From the NCBI GenBank assembly GCA_034336665.1, contig CM067569.1:24649320-24713319 (forward strand): a stretch of 64,000 nt of DNA, read 5' to 3'. Origin of the DNA: Luscinia megarhynchos. Lineage: Eukaryota; Chordata; Aves; Passeriformes; Turdidae. Below the pieces are notes generated by a model. The model searched no databases and had not been told where the DNA came from. It saw only the letters and a list, made by a program, of their open reading frames with translations. Each line of letters begins with the position of its first letter. Position 1 is the first letter of the stretch. Shown in pieces: positions 38,317-50,700 of this stretch. The position numbers and the translations under genes were made by a program.

Positions 38317-38427
38317 CCCGGGCAGAGCGCCCGGCCGCGGAGGAGGGGCCGGGGGCTGGCCGGAGCCGGGCGGTGCCGCCGCCCGGGCAGCGCGGGGGGC
38401 TCGGCGGCCGAGCGGGGGCTGCGCTCG

Positions 38428-38448
38428 TGACTTCGCTTCTCCCCGCAG
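38428..38448 (+). other. Possible 5' UTR splice acceptor
   Basis: The pyrimidine-rich CTTCGCTTCTCCCCGCAG ends at 38448, with a branch-like TGAC at 38428-38431. If used, the exon carrying the ATG would be 38449-38739 and an upstream non-coding exon would lie within the island. No certain donor could be chosen. It may be chance in a C-rich region. Confidence 0.35.
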
Positions 38449-38693
38449 AGCCCGAGAGGCGCCGGCACCGCCGGGGGGACGAGGCGCTTTTCTCCGGCCG
38501 GTGGCGGCGGGCGGCAGCGGACCCGGGAGGAGCGGGGGAAGGAGCGGCGAGGAGCATCCCGGCGCGGGCCGTCCCGTGCCTGCCCGGCTCCGTGCGTGCC
38601 GCCGCGGCCGGGCCATGGGCCGGCCCGCCTGAGAGCCCGCGGAGCGCCGGCGGTGCGCCCGGAGCGCCAGGCGGGGCCAGCAGCGCGGGGAAG

Positions 38694-38739
38694 ATGCGCT
38701 CGGCGGCGCGGACGGCCGGCTCGCTCCTGCTCTGCGGGG
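38694..38739 (+). CDS. First coding exon of an unidentified gene, signal-peptide-like start
   Basis: The ATG at 38694 has A at -3 (GGGGAAGATGC), followed by 15 codons (MRSAARTAGSLLLCG) and one base, then the consensus donor GGG/GTAAGTACC. The exon ends in phase 1. A short basic stretch with two Arg followed by GSLLLCG is what the start of a secretory signal peptide or membrane anchor looks like, though the hydrophobic core would have to continue in the next exon. The frame is open upstream in the same frame to 38103 or beyond, so a more upstream start cannot be excluded, but this is the only in-frame ATG just before the donor. Placement at the 3' end of the CpG island fits a first exon. Too few residues are visible to name the gene. 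Confidence 0.6.
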
Positions 38740-41700
38740 GTAAGTACCGCCGAGCCCGGCCCCGGCAACTTCCCGAGCCCGGTGCCACCGGCCGCTCGGA
38801 CAGCCGGCTCGGAAAACCTTGCCGCAAATACGGACAAGATATAAATAATCCTGATAGGTTTTCTTCGTTTTTTAAAAGCTAAGTTGGAACAGATGTGAGT
38901 TTGCTTTTCTCTGAATTTATGATGTGAAAGGGAAAATATTGAAGTATATTCTCATTTTAAGTTTTTAAAACGTGATTTCTTCTCTGTTATCCCACTCCCA
39001 GAGCTTTTCGTATCATCAGGTAAAATGCGTTTTGGATTGGTAAATGAAATGACCAGAATATGCATAGTGATTGGATTGTAACTTAGATGATGCTATCCAC
39101 AGATGTCAAGTTTCTAAAGCAAACAGAAAATCCATTATATCTCTTTTTCTTCCATATGGCTTTGTTTGCTGATGGATTTCTGACGTTTACATGAATAAAT
39201 CAAAGTTGTGTGCTACAGAATGCAGTATAACCTTGCACACCAAAAATGCATTTATGGAAAAAAAGTAAAGCCAAAACTCAGCCCAGTAGTTCACTAGCTG
39301 GTCTAACAGTGAGTAGAGTGCAATATTAATTCTGCCCTTGTGATTCCCTGTAAGTGTGTCACTTGTTCCTTTTTGTTAATTTGGATTAACTGTATTAATT
39401 CACATCGTTTTAAACTACTTTCTGTACTTACAGAGATTATAAAGCTCCTATTTATTTTTTCCTTTTTTTTCTTTGGTATACTGTAAGTTGCCCTTATTTT
39501 TTTCTCTTCTTAATATGTTATTGTTAAGGCCTGATCTTTGTAAAATTTTACTGGTAGTGAAATCTAGGAGATAAAATGTGTAGGATATACTGCATCTAAA
39601 CACACACATCTAGTAAAAAAAATAAAGTGGGTTGTATCCCAAGACATTTCACTGTCAAGAAGAATTAGCCATACTTGTATTGCTAATGGATGATCTATCA
39701 TGCCTACTTTGCTTTTATCTTTGGCAAATCCATTTTCTTTAATGTTTTTGGCAGAATTAGGAGAAATGTAATTTATGTAAGTTCTTCAGCTTGAGGGGTA
39801 TGTTTTCATTAGCCAAAATGATTCACATGCATTTGCTTCAAGATTATTTTCAGTGAATTCTGTTTAAGCTGGACAGATGAGCTGACTTCGATTCATGCTG
39901 TGATACCCCAGATGATTGCACATCCTGAACTAGCTGGTGTTAGGAACTCCAGAGCTGCTTTGTCATATGGCCTTTTTTTTTTCCTGAAGCATTTCCCTTT
40001 CAGTTGGACCACCATTTGATTTTACTTTTAGTTGTACAGCTTTACATGAGTTTCATTCTGAAACTCTCAAATGGGAAAGGTGTTCTCTCCACTCAAGATA
40101 GATATCTAAATTTTATAAATATCAGACCTCAGCGGTTGGAAATAGTTTCAAAGGCTTTTTATTATTAAATGTAGCCATAAATTGTTAACTTTTGGATCTG
40201 CCTATAGTTTGGAGGAATATTATAGGAGCTAATTTATTTGAGTAGAGTAGGCTGCCAAATAGTTTTTGGTTTTTTTTGTATACTGCTTGTTTATACTTAA
40301 AATTGCAAATATTTTTCTTATGCTCTCAGCTTTGACTACTGAGGCTTAATACTTGGTTCCCCTTAGTTTCTACTAAAATTATGAGGAAGAAAAGTTGTAT
40401 ACATTTATGCCCACACTTTAGGGTAATTGTATTCATAGTTATTTCAAGAAGTCCAGCTGCTAGCAATGTTCTGTGGCTGTCTGTTGGTAGAGAAGCACTG
40501 CTTCACATTGTTTTGGTGTGTGACACTAATTATCTTTTATGCAGTAGGAGCTGACTTTACAACAGGGGTGAGATGGAGGTACTAGCAAAACCCTTGCATT
40601 CATAGAGTTCTAGTTTAGAAACAGAGCTGTCTTAGGAGTGATGATGCATTCTCCTCGTGGGGAACACTGAAACTTCAGCGGGCTCCATCCTAGGGGAAAG
40701 CCAGGAATTCTTCAGTGGTAACTGTCCTGTTCTTGCCAGGTGTGAAGGAATCTCTTTGAGCAGAGGGATTCCCAGCCGAAGTTAAGTGCAGGGATACCCT
40801 TGCACTTAGTTGCTATTGGCACATCTTTGGTTTATCTAAATGTGATGTTTTGGAAGGCTTAAAACTGCTGTAGTTCATAAAACATGTGCTCACAACAAAC
40901 CCAAAGGCGTTTAACTGAGTGAGCTGGTGTAATCAATCTGGTGAGCATGCTGTTAGTTGAAAGGATTGGATTTGGTTATTTTGTATTGGCAGATTTCGAA
41001 AAGAACACTGGACCATTTGTTCTGAAGCAGAAAGGCATAGCCTTGGCACTTTTGCACCACAATGTGTGAGTCTCCTGCAGTCACTCACTGTTCTTAACAT
41101 GCAGTAGCCTAGAAATAGCAAAAATAAAAGGAGTATTTCTTCCCAAATTAAGACTTCTGTCTCTTTTACCGATTAAAAGAAATGCAGGGTTTTATTATGG
41201 AGTGTACATGTCTTTTTCAAAAGTTTTACATCTTGTCAGTTGTAGGACTTCAGGGTGTTTACTTGCATATCATGCTGCCTGGCTGTTTGGTGCTGGAATT
41301 TTGATTTTGCAGTCTCATTGATATCAGAGGAAGACCTGGTTCAGTTAAATGTAGAAAAAAGTGCCTATGGAAAGACTTGGTAGGATTGTCTTGTCTGGCA
41401 AGTAATTTTTGTTATTAAAGAGAACACTTTTGATGAGATAATTTCTTTTCAGTGAATAAAACACAGTTTGTAAGCATTGCACTGTGCAAATTTTGTAAAA
41501 TTGGAAGGGAAACCTGCTCATGGAAATGATAGGGATCCTACTTCAATGATGTGCTCTTGAATGTAGATTATTCAAACTTTATTTTATTGACTGTGATATA
41601 AAACTACTGATGAATGTACTAGTTCTCATACTCATTTATGGACTGTTTGGGATCGATTCTTACAGTGCATTTCCCTGCTGCTAGGATTGCTGCTAATGTT

Positions 41701-42004
41701 TTGACTGGTTACAATTTACAGCAAGTCCAGGCTCAGCTTGTGCATCCAGATCAAGGAAAGACCAACTTCAGAAACCAAGTATTGACATTCTTCTCCCCCA
41801 TGTGTAGATATTTCAAGTAATATTTGTATGTCATTGTAGAAAATTGGTGCTTTCTCTAGGAAAAGAATACCTCTGTGATTCTCCCAAATGAAAGATGTCC
41901 TGTGCACTCAAACCTTTAGATCAAACCAGTGCTGATTAGATCAAAGGGTGGAGCACAAACCATTGACTTGAGTCGGGAGCTCATAACAATTTGTATGCCT
42001 GCTC

Positions 42005-42027
42005 TTTTTTTTTTTTTTTTTTTTTTT
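42005..42027 (+). repeat. Poly(T) run, 23 bases
   Basis: Uninterrupted T23 (A23 on the minus strand). It could be the tail of a minus-strand processed insertion, but neither an adjacent gene copy nor target-site duplications were recognised. Confidence 0.9.
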
Positions 42028-43447
42028 AACAGTTATCTGGTCAGATAATATATGATCAGGATTTTACATTATAAAGTAAAAATTCTTCTGTTTTATTACT
42101 GACTGTGGGCAAGGGGAATCTGTGGAGGACCATGAGAATAACTTCATTAGATCTTATGTGTCTTAATCAGAAAGGATCAAAGAGTTATGTGGGAATTTCA
42201 AACCTTTTTGATAGGAAAAAGAGTGTTAATTGTGATGTTGTGGTTCCTTCCTACTTTGTTGTTTTTCTCTGCCTGGAGGTTCATCATCTTGCCTTCTGAC
42301 TCTTCCCCAGGTGGCACTTGTCCTCGCTGTGTCACCTGTTGCTTCCTGCATTGGGCCATGAAACTGCTGCTTCACTCTCACAGAACTCACTGGGATTCAT
42401 CCCAGCACTCTGACAGGGAGGAGCCTGGGCCCTCTGTGGCCCTCTAGGCTTCATGTCTCCCCTCATTTTATCCCACTGTCAGCTCCTTCACCTTCCAGTT
42501 TCTTTACAAATGAAATTTTGCAGTGAAGTTCACCTGCAGCATTTTCCCTTTTGTAGAAAGTAATTTACTGTGTTATGTTTTTTTTTAATTCCTGCTAATT
42601 GGATCCATATTTGTATAATATTTAGTTCCCTTCTCATTGTTATGTGCTGCCTTCTCAAGGTGTCAGTCAGGACAATATGTGCTACTGGCTTGATTATTTC
42701 TGCCAGTCAGTTAGTTGGAGTTTTGGTCTTTTGCTTCATTCAAGGGTTTTGTTACTATCATAGAGACAGTATAAAGGAAATGAATACGAAGATAACAAAA
42801 AGCCAGCATTTTAATGCTTAAAGCTCATTTATTAGTCTTTGATTAACAGACAAGATTTCTCATAGCATTAACATCAGCAGTCATTCTGTATGACAGTTTG
42901 GGTTCAGCACCTGAATGCAAGATGCATATTTAGTAGCATGCCCACCATCAGTTTGCCATCTGTATGTCATGTCACAGTCCCTTACATTTTTTGGGTTTTT
43001 TACTGAAAAAGCTGGTGAAAACACATGTATTTTGTTAATTTTAATTTCTTCCCTTTCCCCCAGTTTGGCCCCTGGCAAGAGGGAAAGGATTTGTTCACTT
43101 GTTGCTCTACTTTCATGCTTTGCTTGGCACTGCTGGTCCCGCTCCTCCAGGCTGCTTTCTCTCCCATAAAGCAGCCTAGCAAACACAAGTATGCCACGGG
43201 TTGGAAGGAATCCATGCTATAGAAGCTTGGTGTTTTCTGGGAAGCCTTGTTGTGTAAAGGTCATTGAGAGCCTGTCTGCGGTGAGGAGAGGTTTGCTTTG
43301 TTCAGACATTGGCATCCTTCAGTTTTCCGGCTGAGCCGTAAGTGGTGCCAGCTGGTGATGGACTGCAGTTATCTCTTGGTTTTGAAATGTGAAAAATTGC
43401 CTGACAGTGCCTGAGTGTATTTGTACCAGGAACATTGCAAAACTTAC

Positions 43448-43549
43448 CTGAGCAGAGGTGGAGTTCCCTCTGGGAGTAAGGGGGACCTTAAGAGCGTCTT
43501 CTTCCAGGATTGAGGCAAATTCATGCTGCAGTCTGTTCTTAGTTCTTTC
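43448..43549 (-). CDS. Candidate coding exon, unknown protein
   Basis: On the minus strand an optimal donor, CAG/GTAAGTTTT, follows 43448. Upstream of it 34 codons are open, preceded by TAA at 43550-43552. The peptide includes LQHEFASILEEDALKVPL and has coding-like codon choice. It leaves in phase 0, matching the phase-0 entry of the segment at 36855. The weak point is the acceptor: candidates (ACTGCAG before 43525, or GTAAG before 43548) have purine-rich, poor upstream tracts. The +1 frame of the same segment is also open. No family was recognised. Confidence 0.25.
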
Positions 43550-46500
43550 TTACTTTCTACTTTTGTTTGGTTTGGCAGAAGCAAAGCTTAAAAATTCACC
43601 AAAATGTTCTTAAGAAACTTTGGAATTGTTTATTCTCCAGATGATTTTTTTTTTTTAAGCTGTCTTATATTTTGGAAAGCAAGCAAGTGAAGCATTGCAA
43701 GGATAAAAACAGTAATTACTGCGGGAGAAGGACAGATTTGAGGTTTACATATTAGTTTGGTTAGATCAGGATTCAAATTCAGTTGACAGCTGTGCTACAC
43801 ATTTGCTCGTTGTCTCACACTTTCTGTTTTCTGTAAAGTACCACCATTTATTTTATCCTTAGAATATCATGTGCATTGTTGATTGACTAACACAGTTCCA
43901 AACTGGGCTATACTGGAGCTGATGCAGAGTTGGGAAAACACAATGGGAAACCTTACAGAATCTCTAGAGCAATAATGCGTGAATGAAAAACAGCATCGGA
44001 GAAACTGTAGAATCAAATCTGTTCAAAAGCTTTATTTGTACAGTGTGGTTTTTTTCTTTTATCAGGGAGATATAATGAGATATTTTGCAATGTTTTGGCA
44101 AAGTCATTGTGAGCCTTTTGACAAGTTTTCATTTAGATATGTTGCTAGTTAATAAAGTTATTATATTAAGAAAGTTTTTGTTAACAAAATAGTAAGTCAG
44201 CTGAGGTGTGAATAACCAGATGGATTTTGCTCCTTTGGGAGCTCAAGATTTTTTTAAAAATTATCTAAAGTGATCTCTTTTTTCCCCCCATAAGGAGAAC
44301 AAAAAGCTGGTTTTCTTAAAGATTACTTCATAAAAATGGCTAAATAGTTTCAGATTTCTGGATCTTGAAATGAGACCATAAACATACTAGGAACATTTTA
44401 ACCTAAGAGATGCTTTGTAAATCTGCTGAAACGAAGATGATCATCAGCGCTTTAGAGCCTAAGGGAAAATTACAGTGATCACAGTCAAAAAAGGGAATTG
44501 GAAACTTTGCTGGGGTAATAGTGCCAGAAATGTTGTTTGACTGAATTAGTTTAGAAATTTGGCTGATTGTAAATCAGGTGATTGTAAAAAGAAAATGGAT
44601 ATATTACTCCTAATGGCTGTCTAATGGCTTTTCAGTGTATGCATTTAGAAAACTAATTAAACAATATATTTAACTGATATAACAAAGTTGCTTGTGTTGC
44701 TGTAATGAGTGGTTGGGTTTTGGTTGGTTTTGGTTGTTGTTTTTTCTTTTTAGTGTCCATTATGGCTCTTTTCTAAGTGAGATGAGTTTCAGTCTCAGAT
44801 AATAAAATTAAATCTAGCCTTTCCTCCTAATTCAGAGACACCACATTTTTTATAAGGACAACTCCATTATCTGTTCTTTTCACTTGTGAAATGGAAAGAC
44901 TCATATTGATGTGAGTAGACCAGAATTTCATATATCTCTGAAGCCCCTTAAAGGCTAGTTTTGCCACTGAATTAGAGCAGGCATCCTGTGGTCCTGTCAG
45001 TGCCATTCTGAAGGTGTCTTGGGGATGAGACTTGAATCTCTGAGTGGCTTAAAGACACATGTAATAGTTTCTCTGGATTTGGGAAGAGTAGAAGCATTAT
45101 TGTGGGTAGTTCTTTACCGTTCCTGCATAAAGAGCTGACACTTTGTTTGACCCCTAATAAGGATGGTATGGAGCAGCTTCCTTTGACTCCCTTAATAGGT
45201 GATACTTCTACACTGGTTGGCTTCTGGAGATTTGTCTTTGTTGAGGCGATGCCCTTCCATGCCCTGTTGGTCCTAAAGCAGACACTGAGAAGTATTTCTG
45301 TGCAAAGAGAAGTAAGGATGTAAAAAATACCAATGGTTCACAAGATGTTGAGAATGGATTTTATTCTCTAGGTTCTCTTTCCACCCCCTGCCACTGTGTT
45401 GCTTTAAACTAATCTCTCCTGTTAAAAGTAGGTCTATGTGTTATTGCTGTTCGTTTGGGAGGAAGGTATTGACTGCCAGTGCTCCTGCTCCTTGGTCAAG
45501 AAGGGGAGTAATAATTTGGATTAATGCAAATAAAATGTAACATAAAGTCAAAGAAAAGCTATTGTTTACTGAAATTTAGTCCATGACAGTCTATGACTTT
45601 AAAAAGCTGATTAAAAAAAAAATTATGTCTATTTGGATGGGTATATCCAGAGATTAATCATAGAATGATTAATACATATGTTTATGGCAGTCAGTTATCT
45701 CAGAAGACCAGAGAGTTTGAAATGTATATGTACTCTAGGGCAGCAATCAGGATTTCTTTTACACAGCATGAAAACAGACACTAGGAGATTATATGAACAC
45801 ATTTATATTGCTGGATTGTGGTGTACAAGACTGTAAGTTGAAAGTGTGTTGTTCATGAAATCTGAATAACAGCAAGGGGAAAGGAAAGAATCCAAAGAAT
45901 TCTCATCAAGAAAAGGCTTGAAGTTTCTATTTTAATATGAAAAGAAGTTTATTTTCCAGAGAAAGAAACCGCAGAAATTGAAATTGTGAGTAGTGGCAGA
46001 GAGTGGATTTGGGTAGAGAGCATTGGCTGCCATGTGAAATTGCACTGTGATAGCTGGGAAGTTCAGACAGGACCTTTGGAGAAAGTGTCCAATGCTGATT
46101 ATTCACAAAACAAAGAGCTGCTTTGGCAACTGCAATGAGAAGCCATAATTTTATAAAGCACTTGAGTGGAGCCTTCTCACATCTCTGAAGTACTTAGGCA
46201 TATGCTTAGTTTTATCCCCTATCAGCAAAGCATTGTAGACTGGGGCTGCTGCATCAAAGCCCTGTAAAGAATTGCACAGTTCCCAGAGTTAAAGCTCAGG
46301 TGCCAGATTTCTCTTTGCTCCCATTTGATCTCGAATTCCCCTTTCCTGGTGTGTGCTGTCTAACCATTGAAATGACTCTGAGGTGCAGGATTCCCTGTTG
46401 TGGGACCAATGCACCCGCAGGCAAAATAATATCTCAAACTCTTTCACTGAGTGGAGAATACAAAGCTTTATCTAGTTTGGAAACTGCTGCATGTGTTATT

Positions 46501-47721
46501 ACTCAGGCATGTCGGTGAGGTTGACTTGCACAGAACTCTCTATTGCCTTGGTTTACAATATAGGGCTACTTTGTTTACAGCTGGTTTGGATGTCTTTGTC
46601 CTCCCTTGTCAGCTGAGGTTTGGGTACAGTGTTCCTGACCACTTGGTCAGTATGACTAGGCTAAGATACACATCTGAGATACTGTTCACTGACAGCATGA
46701 GCTAAGTTCTGTATGTGTATGTATAGCAAGAGTGACTCTTTAGACTGGATAGTTTTAATGAGCAGCCTTAATAATCTAACTTTCCTCAGTTAAACCAGTG
46801 GAGATGCCCTTAAGCCTTTCTGTAGGACTGTTGTTTCCCAAAAAAAAAAATCTGTAGATTTTTGGCAATGGTTTCTGGTACCTTGAATTGCTTCTGCTGG
46901 CTTTGGGTTATGTACTGGGTGCCCCATTTGTAGTTTGATAGTCACAGTGACTTTGGAGAGAAATACTGAAACAGATATTTTAAAAAATGGTGATGATTGT
47001 ATGATTGTCTGTTACTGCTTTTCAGCAATTCTGGGTAGAGCTTTCTACAGCTGAGCTTGTGGATGCCAATGAAGTAAAAAAGGACTGAGGAAGATGATTT
47101 GTGTAAAATGGTTCATCCCAATTGCTATTATGAAACAAAAAAAAAGCAATGAGAGTGTTTAGATTTTGGGTTTGAACATACACATTTTAAAGTAATGAAG
47201 GGGAAACAATATGGCTGTAATATAAATTTTATTGCACATTTCAGTTCAGCATTGCTGACATGCTCTAGAAGAGAAGGCATTTTAAAGAATTTTATTGCTT
47301 TAGTAAACTTTTGCCTTTGTGAAGATTAGAAAAGTCATCTAAAATTGCTTTGCTGAGGACTTTCTGGCTAGTGAGCGAGTTCATAACATGCATTTTCCAG
47401 AATTTTTTTATTTTAAAAGGGAGAAAAAAGCCAAACCTTTAAAACTTAGTTTCTGTAGATTTAACAACAAAGAGAATCACCTTAAGAGACTGCAATAGAT
47501 CACGCTTAAAAGCTCTGTGAAACCAGAAACATTTATAAAATTATTTTTTCTTACTGAGGCATTGAAGAGCCTGTTGTTGGAAAAAGGTTTGTTTTTTTTT
47601 AACTATTTGTTTTCTTAGATTCTCATCCAATAAAATTTGAAGAGAAGGTTGTACCAAAGGTTTTAGGGCAGTAAATGTCTGAAGAAAATAAGCAATAATG
47701 GAAAGCCCAGGGTTTTCTTAC

Positions 47722-47776
47722 CTTTTAATGCTGCCTCTCCACCCTCTTTTGCTATTTTTTTCAATCTAGCTGCCAT
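47722..47776 (-). CDS. Candidate first coding exon, unknown protein
   Basis: On the minus strand an ATG at 47776 starts 18 codons (MAARLKKIAKEGGEAALK) plus one base, followed by the donor AAAAG/GTAAGA. The peptide is a basic, amphipathic-helix-like start. The base at -3 is T, a weak initiation context, though G follows the ATG. There is no CpG island or obvious promoter nearby. Phase allows joining to 43448-43549 only through the weak GTAAG acceptor. This is speculative. Confidence 0.15.
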
Positions 47777-50700
47777 AGACTATTTTTATTTGTGTTTTTT
47801 TAATTTTTCCAATAATTTTGTAAGTCCTTGTTTTCCTGGCATCATGCAGTTGGGTGTCAAATTTTTAGTTTATTGGAAGAATTTTGTCCTCTGTCTTTGC
47901 ACAGGCAATTTTGGCATCATGGCAGAGCCATCCTTAATACCTGGCAATTAGAAAACAAAGGGGATAAATCTGTGCAAGTCTCTACTTTGGCCTTTCAGAA
48001 TGTTTTTGTCCACAGCTTCCAGGAGACAATAAAGGAAACGTACATTATTTAAATATTTGGGTTGGTCATCAAAAACTCGATTTAGATTGAATATAGTAGT
48101 TATATTTGTCATTGTAGTAAGACTGTAGCAAGGACTTTTACTTATTTTATAAAAATATTCTGTTGATAAGGAGTCCTTATGATGAGAGGTTTTTTTCTTC
48201 TTTCCCTGGTAAACCTTGGTTATGGTATGTAAGGTAGTGTAAGAATTACAACATAGTCGTATGTGACACAATAATTTATTTCCTGATGATGCCTGGCAGT
48301 ATCCAGTTTTGAATGGTGCATTTTGGTCCTCATACTTCTTGAAATGCAAAGGTTAATAACAAGAAATTTAGGAATGCTGAAGAAAAATAGAAATGAGTGG
48401 CATTATTTATTCACAAAGACAACTGAGAAAGCACAGAGTTCAAATTTTTCAGTTCAAGTAGAACTATTACAAAGGTGGGTGTACTAGTGGAAATTGAGTA
48501 ATGGTGGAAACAAACACTTGGGACATAGCAAGTGATATAAGGGAAAATATTTTGGTAGCAGGGAGCTACAAGGATCTGCTGTTTGCAGTCATTGTGGGGT
48601 TTCTGTTGATTGGGAGGTCTCTTAAGAACAGGTGGGACAGCAGTGTACTGATGTTGGTTATGTATAATCAATCCTACCTTGGATGAGTAGATCACCTCTC
48701 TTGGAAACTTCTGCCTTCAAATTCTTATGGTTTTATACTAGGGGTGTTACAAACAGGACAAGTGCAGCCTTTGTATGTCTGCTGAAAGCTAAAGTCTGGT
48801 GTTTGGTCAATCAGATCTCCTTATGAGATCATGATAACTTAGTCTGCAGTTAATGCAACTTGAGAGTTAATATCAAAATACTTATGTTGTTAATCATCAA
48901 CAGCTGAATAGACAGGAGATAGATGCCTTTGATGTCAAGATGAGCTTCTGGAGTTTCTGGTTTTCAGAATATCCCCAGGGATATATTTGATATATGGTGG
49001 TCTTTGTCTTCTCAAAAAATCAATTTCTAATTCCATGCTCAGCATTCTCAAATCCCAGGCAGTGAGTTGGGGACCTCACACTGGCACTGCGAATTTTCAA
49101 TTAAGGCCTTGAAAAAGTCTGTGTACATATGGCCTAACCTTGTCACCCAGAAGAGTAGAGTGCTGTTTTCTTCAGATAAAAAATGAAATGCATTGGAGTG
49201 ATGATGTTTGTTGAAGTAGACACAGGATTTGAGGATCCATTTTCATAAGAGTTGAACTGGATTTATGATTTGGTAGGCAGTTCTTGTTAAATGAGAATTT
49301 AATGATAGCAGAGAGACCATGAAAAAAATTAGCACTGGGATTGTAACTCTACTGTCAATATTTTCCACCCTGAATCCTAAATTGCAATTGCCAGGACCAT
49401 TTATCTGTCTTTGACATCGGCTGTGTGAGACCTCTCCCTTTTTTCAATGCAATGCTTTGTTAGATTTTGATCTTTGAAGAACTGTGGCTTGTGTTTTTCT
49501 ACTGTTGGTTCTGTTTCACAGTTAGCATCTTCCATTCATTATAGTTCCTCGTTTTCAATTTAAATGTGTGTTTAAATGTGCTTAATGTAAAATGGGGTTT
49601 GGGACATGAGCTACTTAACTACTGGTTGGCAGCGCTGGTCTCATGGAAGGAGCTGGTGATAAGGGGTTTTACAAAACTCCAGGGGAATATGGTGCAATCC
49701 TGTAGTGTTATCCTATTTCCCATTCTTAGAAGATTGTTGTTTACCCTATACGTGCCAGCATGACATTATCCCACTCTGAATGCAAGAAAGACAGAGAAAA
49801 TCACTATGAAGAGAAAGACTATTGTTTCTCCTTTCCAAGGACTAAACTCAATCCTAGCTAGTCTTGATTTGAAGCAGAATTGTTACCTTGTCACCTTTTC
49901 TGGCATTTGGACAGAAACCTACAAATGTGTGGAACTGCCATTGAAAATGAAATTGCACTGGGTGCGTGATTACCTTTCCAAATGTCCTGATAGAGACTGC
50001 ACACTGTCACAGCATCTGTGATTGTTTAGACATGTGATTTTGTCTGGGAGGAATGTTTTGTTTGGATTTTTTTCCACATTTAACTTTTGAATAGCCTGTG
50101 AGTCCAGTCTGTCTTGCAATAGAATGAAAACATTGAGCCTTAGCTCTTTCTGCGTTCATTAAAAAGATAGGAAAGAACATTATCATGGCAGAGGTGATTC
50201 AGAGAAACTGCAAAACCTCATTTTTCCCTTTTCACACCAGACACCTCTTTCTGACAGCTTTAATTACAACTGCCCTTAGATTCTGCCAGATAATGGGTGT
50301 AGGTATACCCCTGGATCAGGGAGTATATTGCCAAAATGGTAACAACACTGAAGAAATGTGCATATGGATTGAGGGTTGACCAGAGTTCTAAAATATAACC
50401 CTGTTTAGGAAGAATGAGCTTTAAAAAACTGTCAGTGAGATAAGAAATTAAAATAATAAAAAAAACACAATGAAATTAATTCAGCTGCTACATTCCAGCT
50501 TCTGTACCAGTTTTATTTGTCTGGGGAAATTTCAATAAAGTGGGTGTTAAAATGCTTGTTTCTTTTCTGTTCTTTATACAGTTTTATTGGATGAGGGAAA
50601 ACAGACCTGAAGCTTCGGAAAAAACAGGAAACTGTCAATGCAAAAGTACTGTCAAAAGCAGAATGGGCAAGGTTTTGAGATAATGGTTTTCTTGCATGTT

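Larger units (their letters stand above)
38080..38830 (+). promoter_or_regulatory. CpG-island promoter and 5' UTR, right lobe
   Basis: Extremely GC-rich with very dense CpG, no TATA box, and several GC boxes. This is the classic vertebrate housekeeping or developmental promoter type. It ends just past the splice donor at 38740, which fixes the likely direction of transcription as plus. Frames of up to 266 codons on both strands here are GC-rich shadows (Ala, Arg, Pro and Gly only) with no domain. The exact start site cannot be seen. Confidence 0.88.

Noticed and set aside
37418..38882. Long overlapping frames on both strands (188, 266, 257, 259, 191 and 168 codons) across the CpG island
   Set aside because: GC-rich DNA lacks stop codons in every frame. 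The peptides are Ala/Arg/Pro/Gly-rich with no domain, and several start at non-ATG codons. Only the short ATG-to-donor segment at 38694-38739 was kept.
42005..42027. Poly(T) run as the tail of a minus-strand processed pseudogene
   Set aside because: No gene-like sequence on the expected side and no flanking target-site duplication could be recognised.
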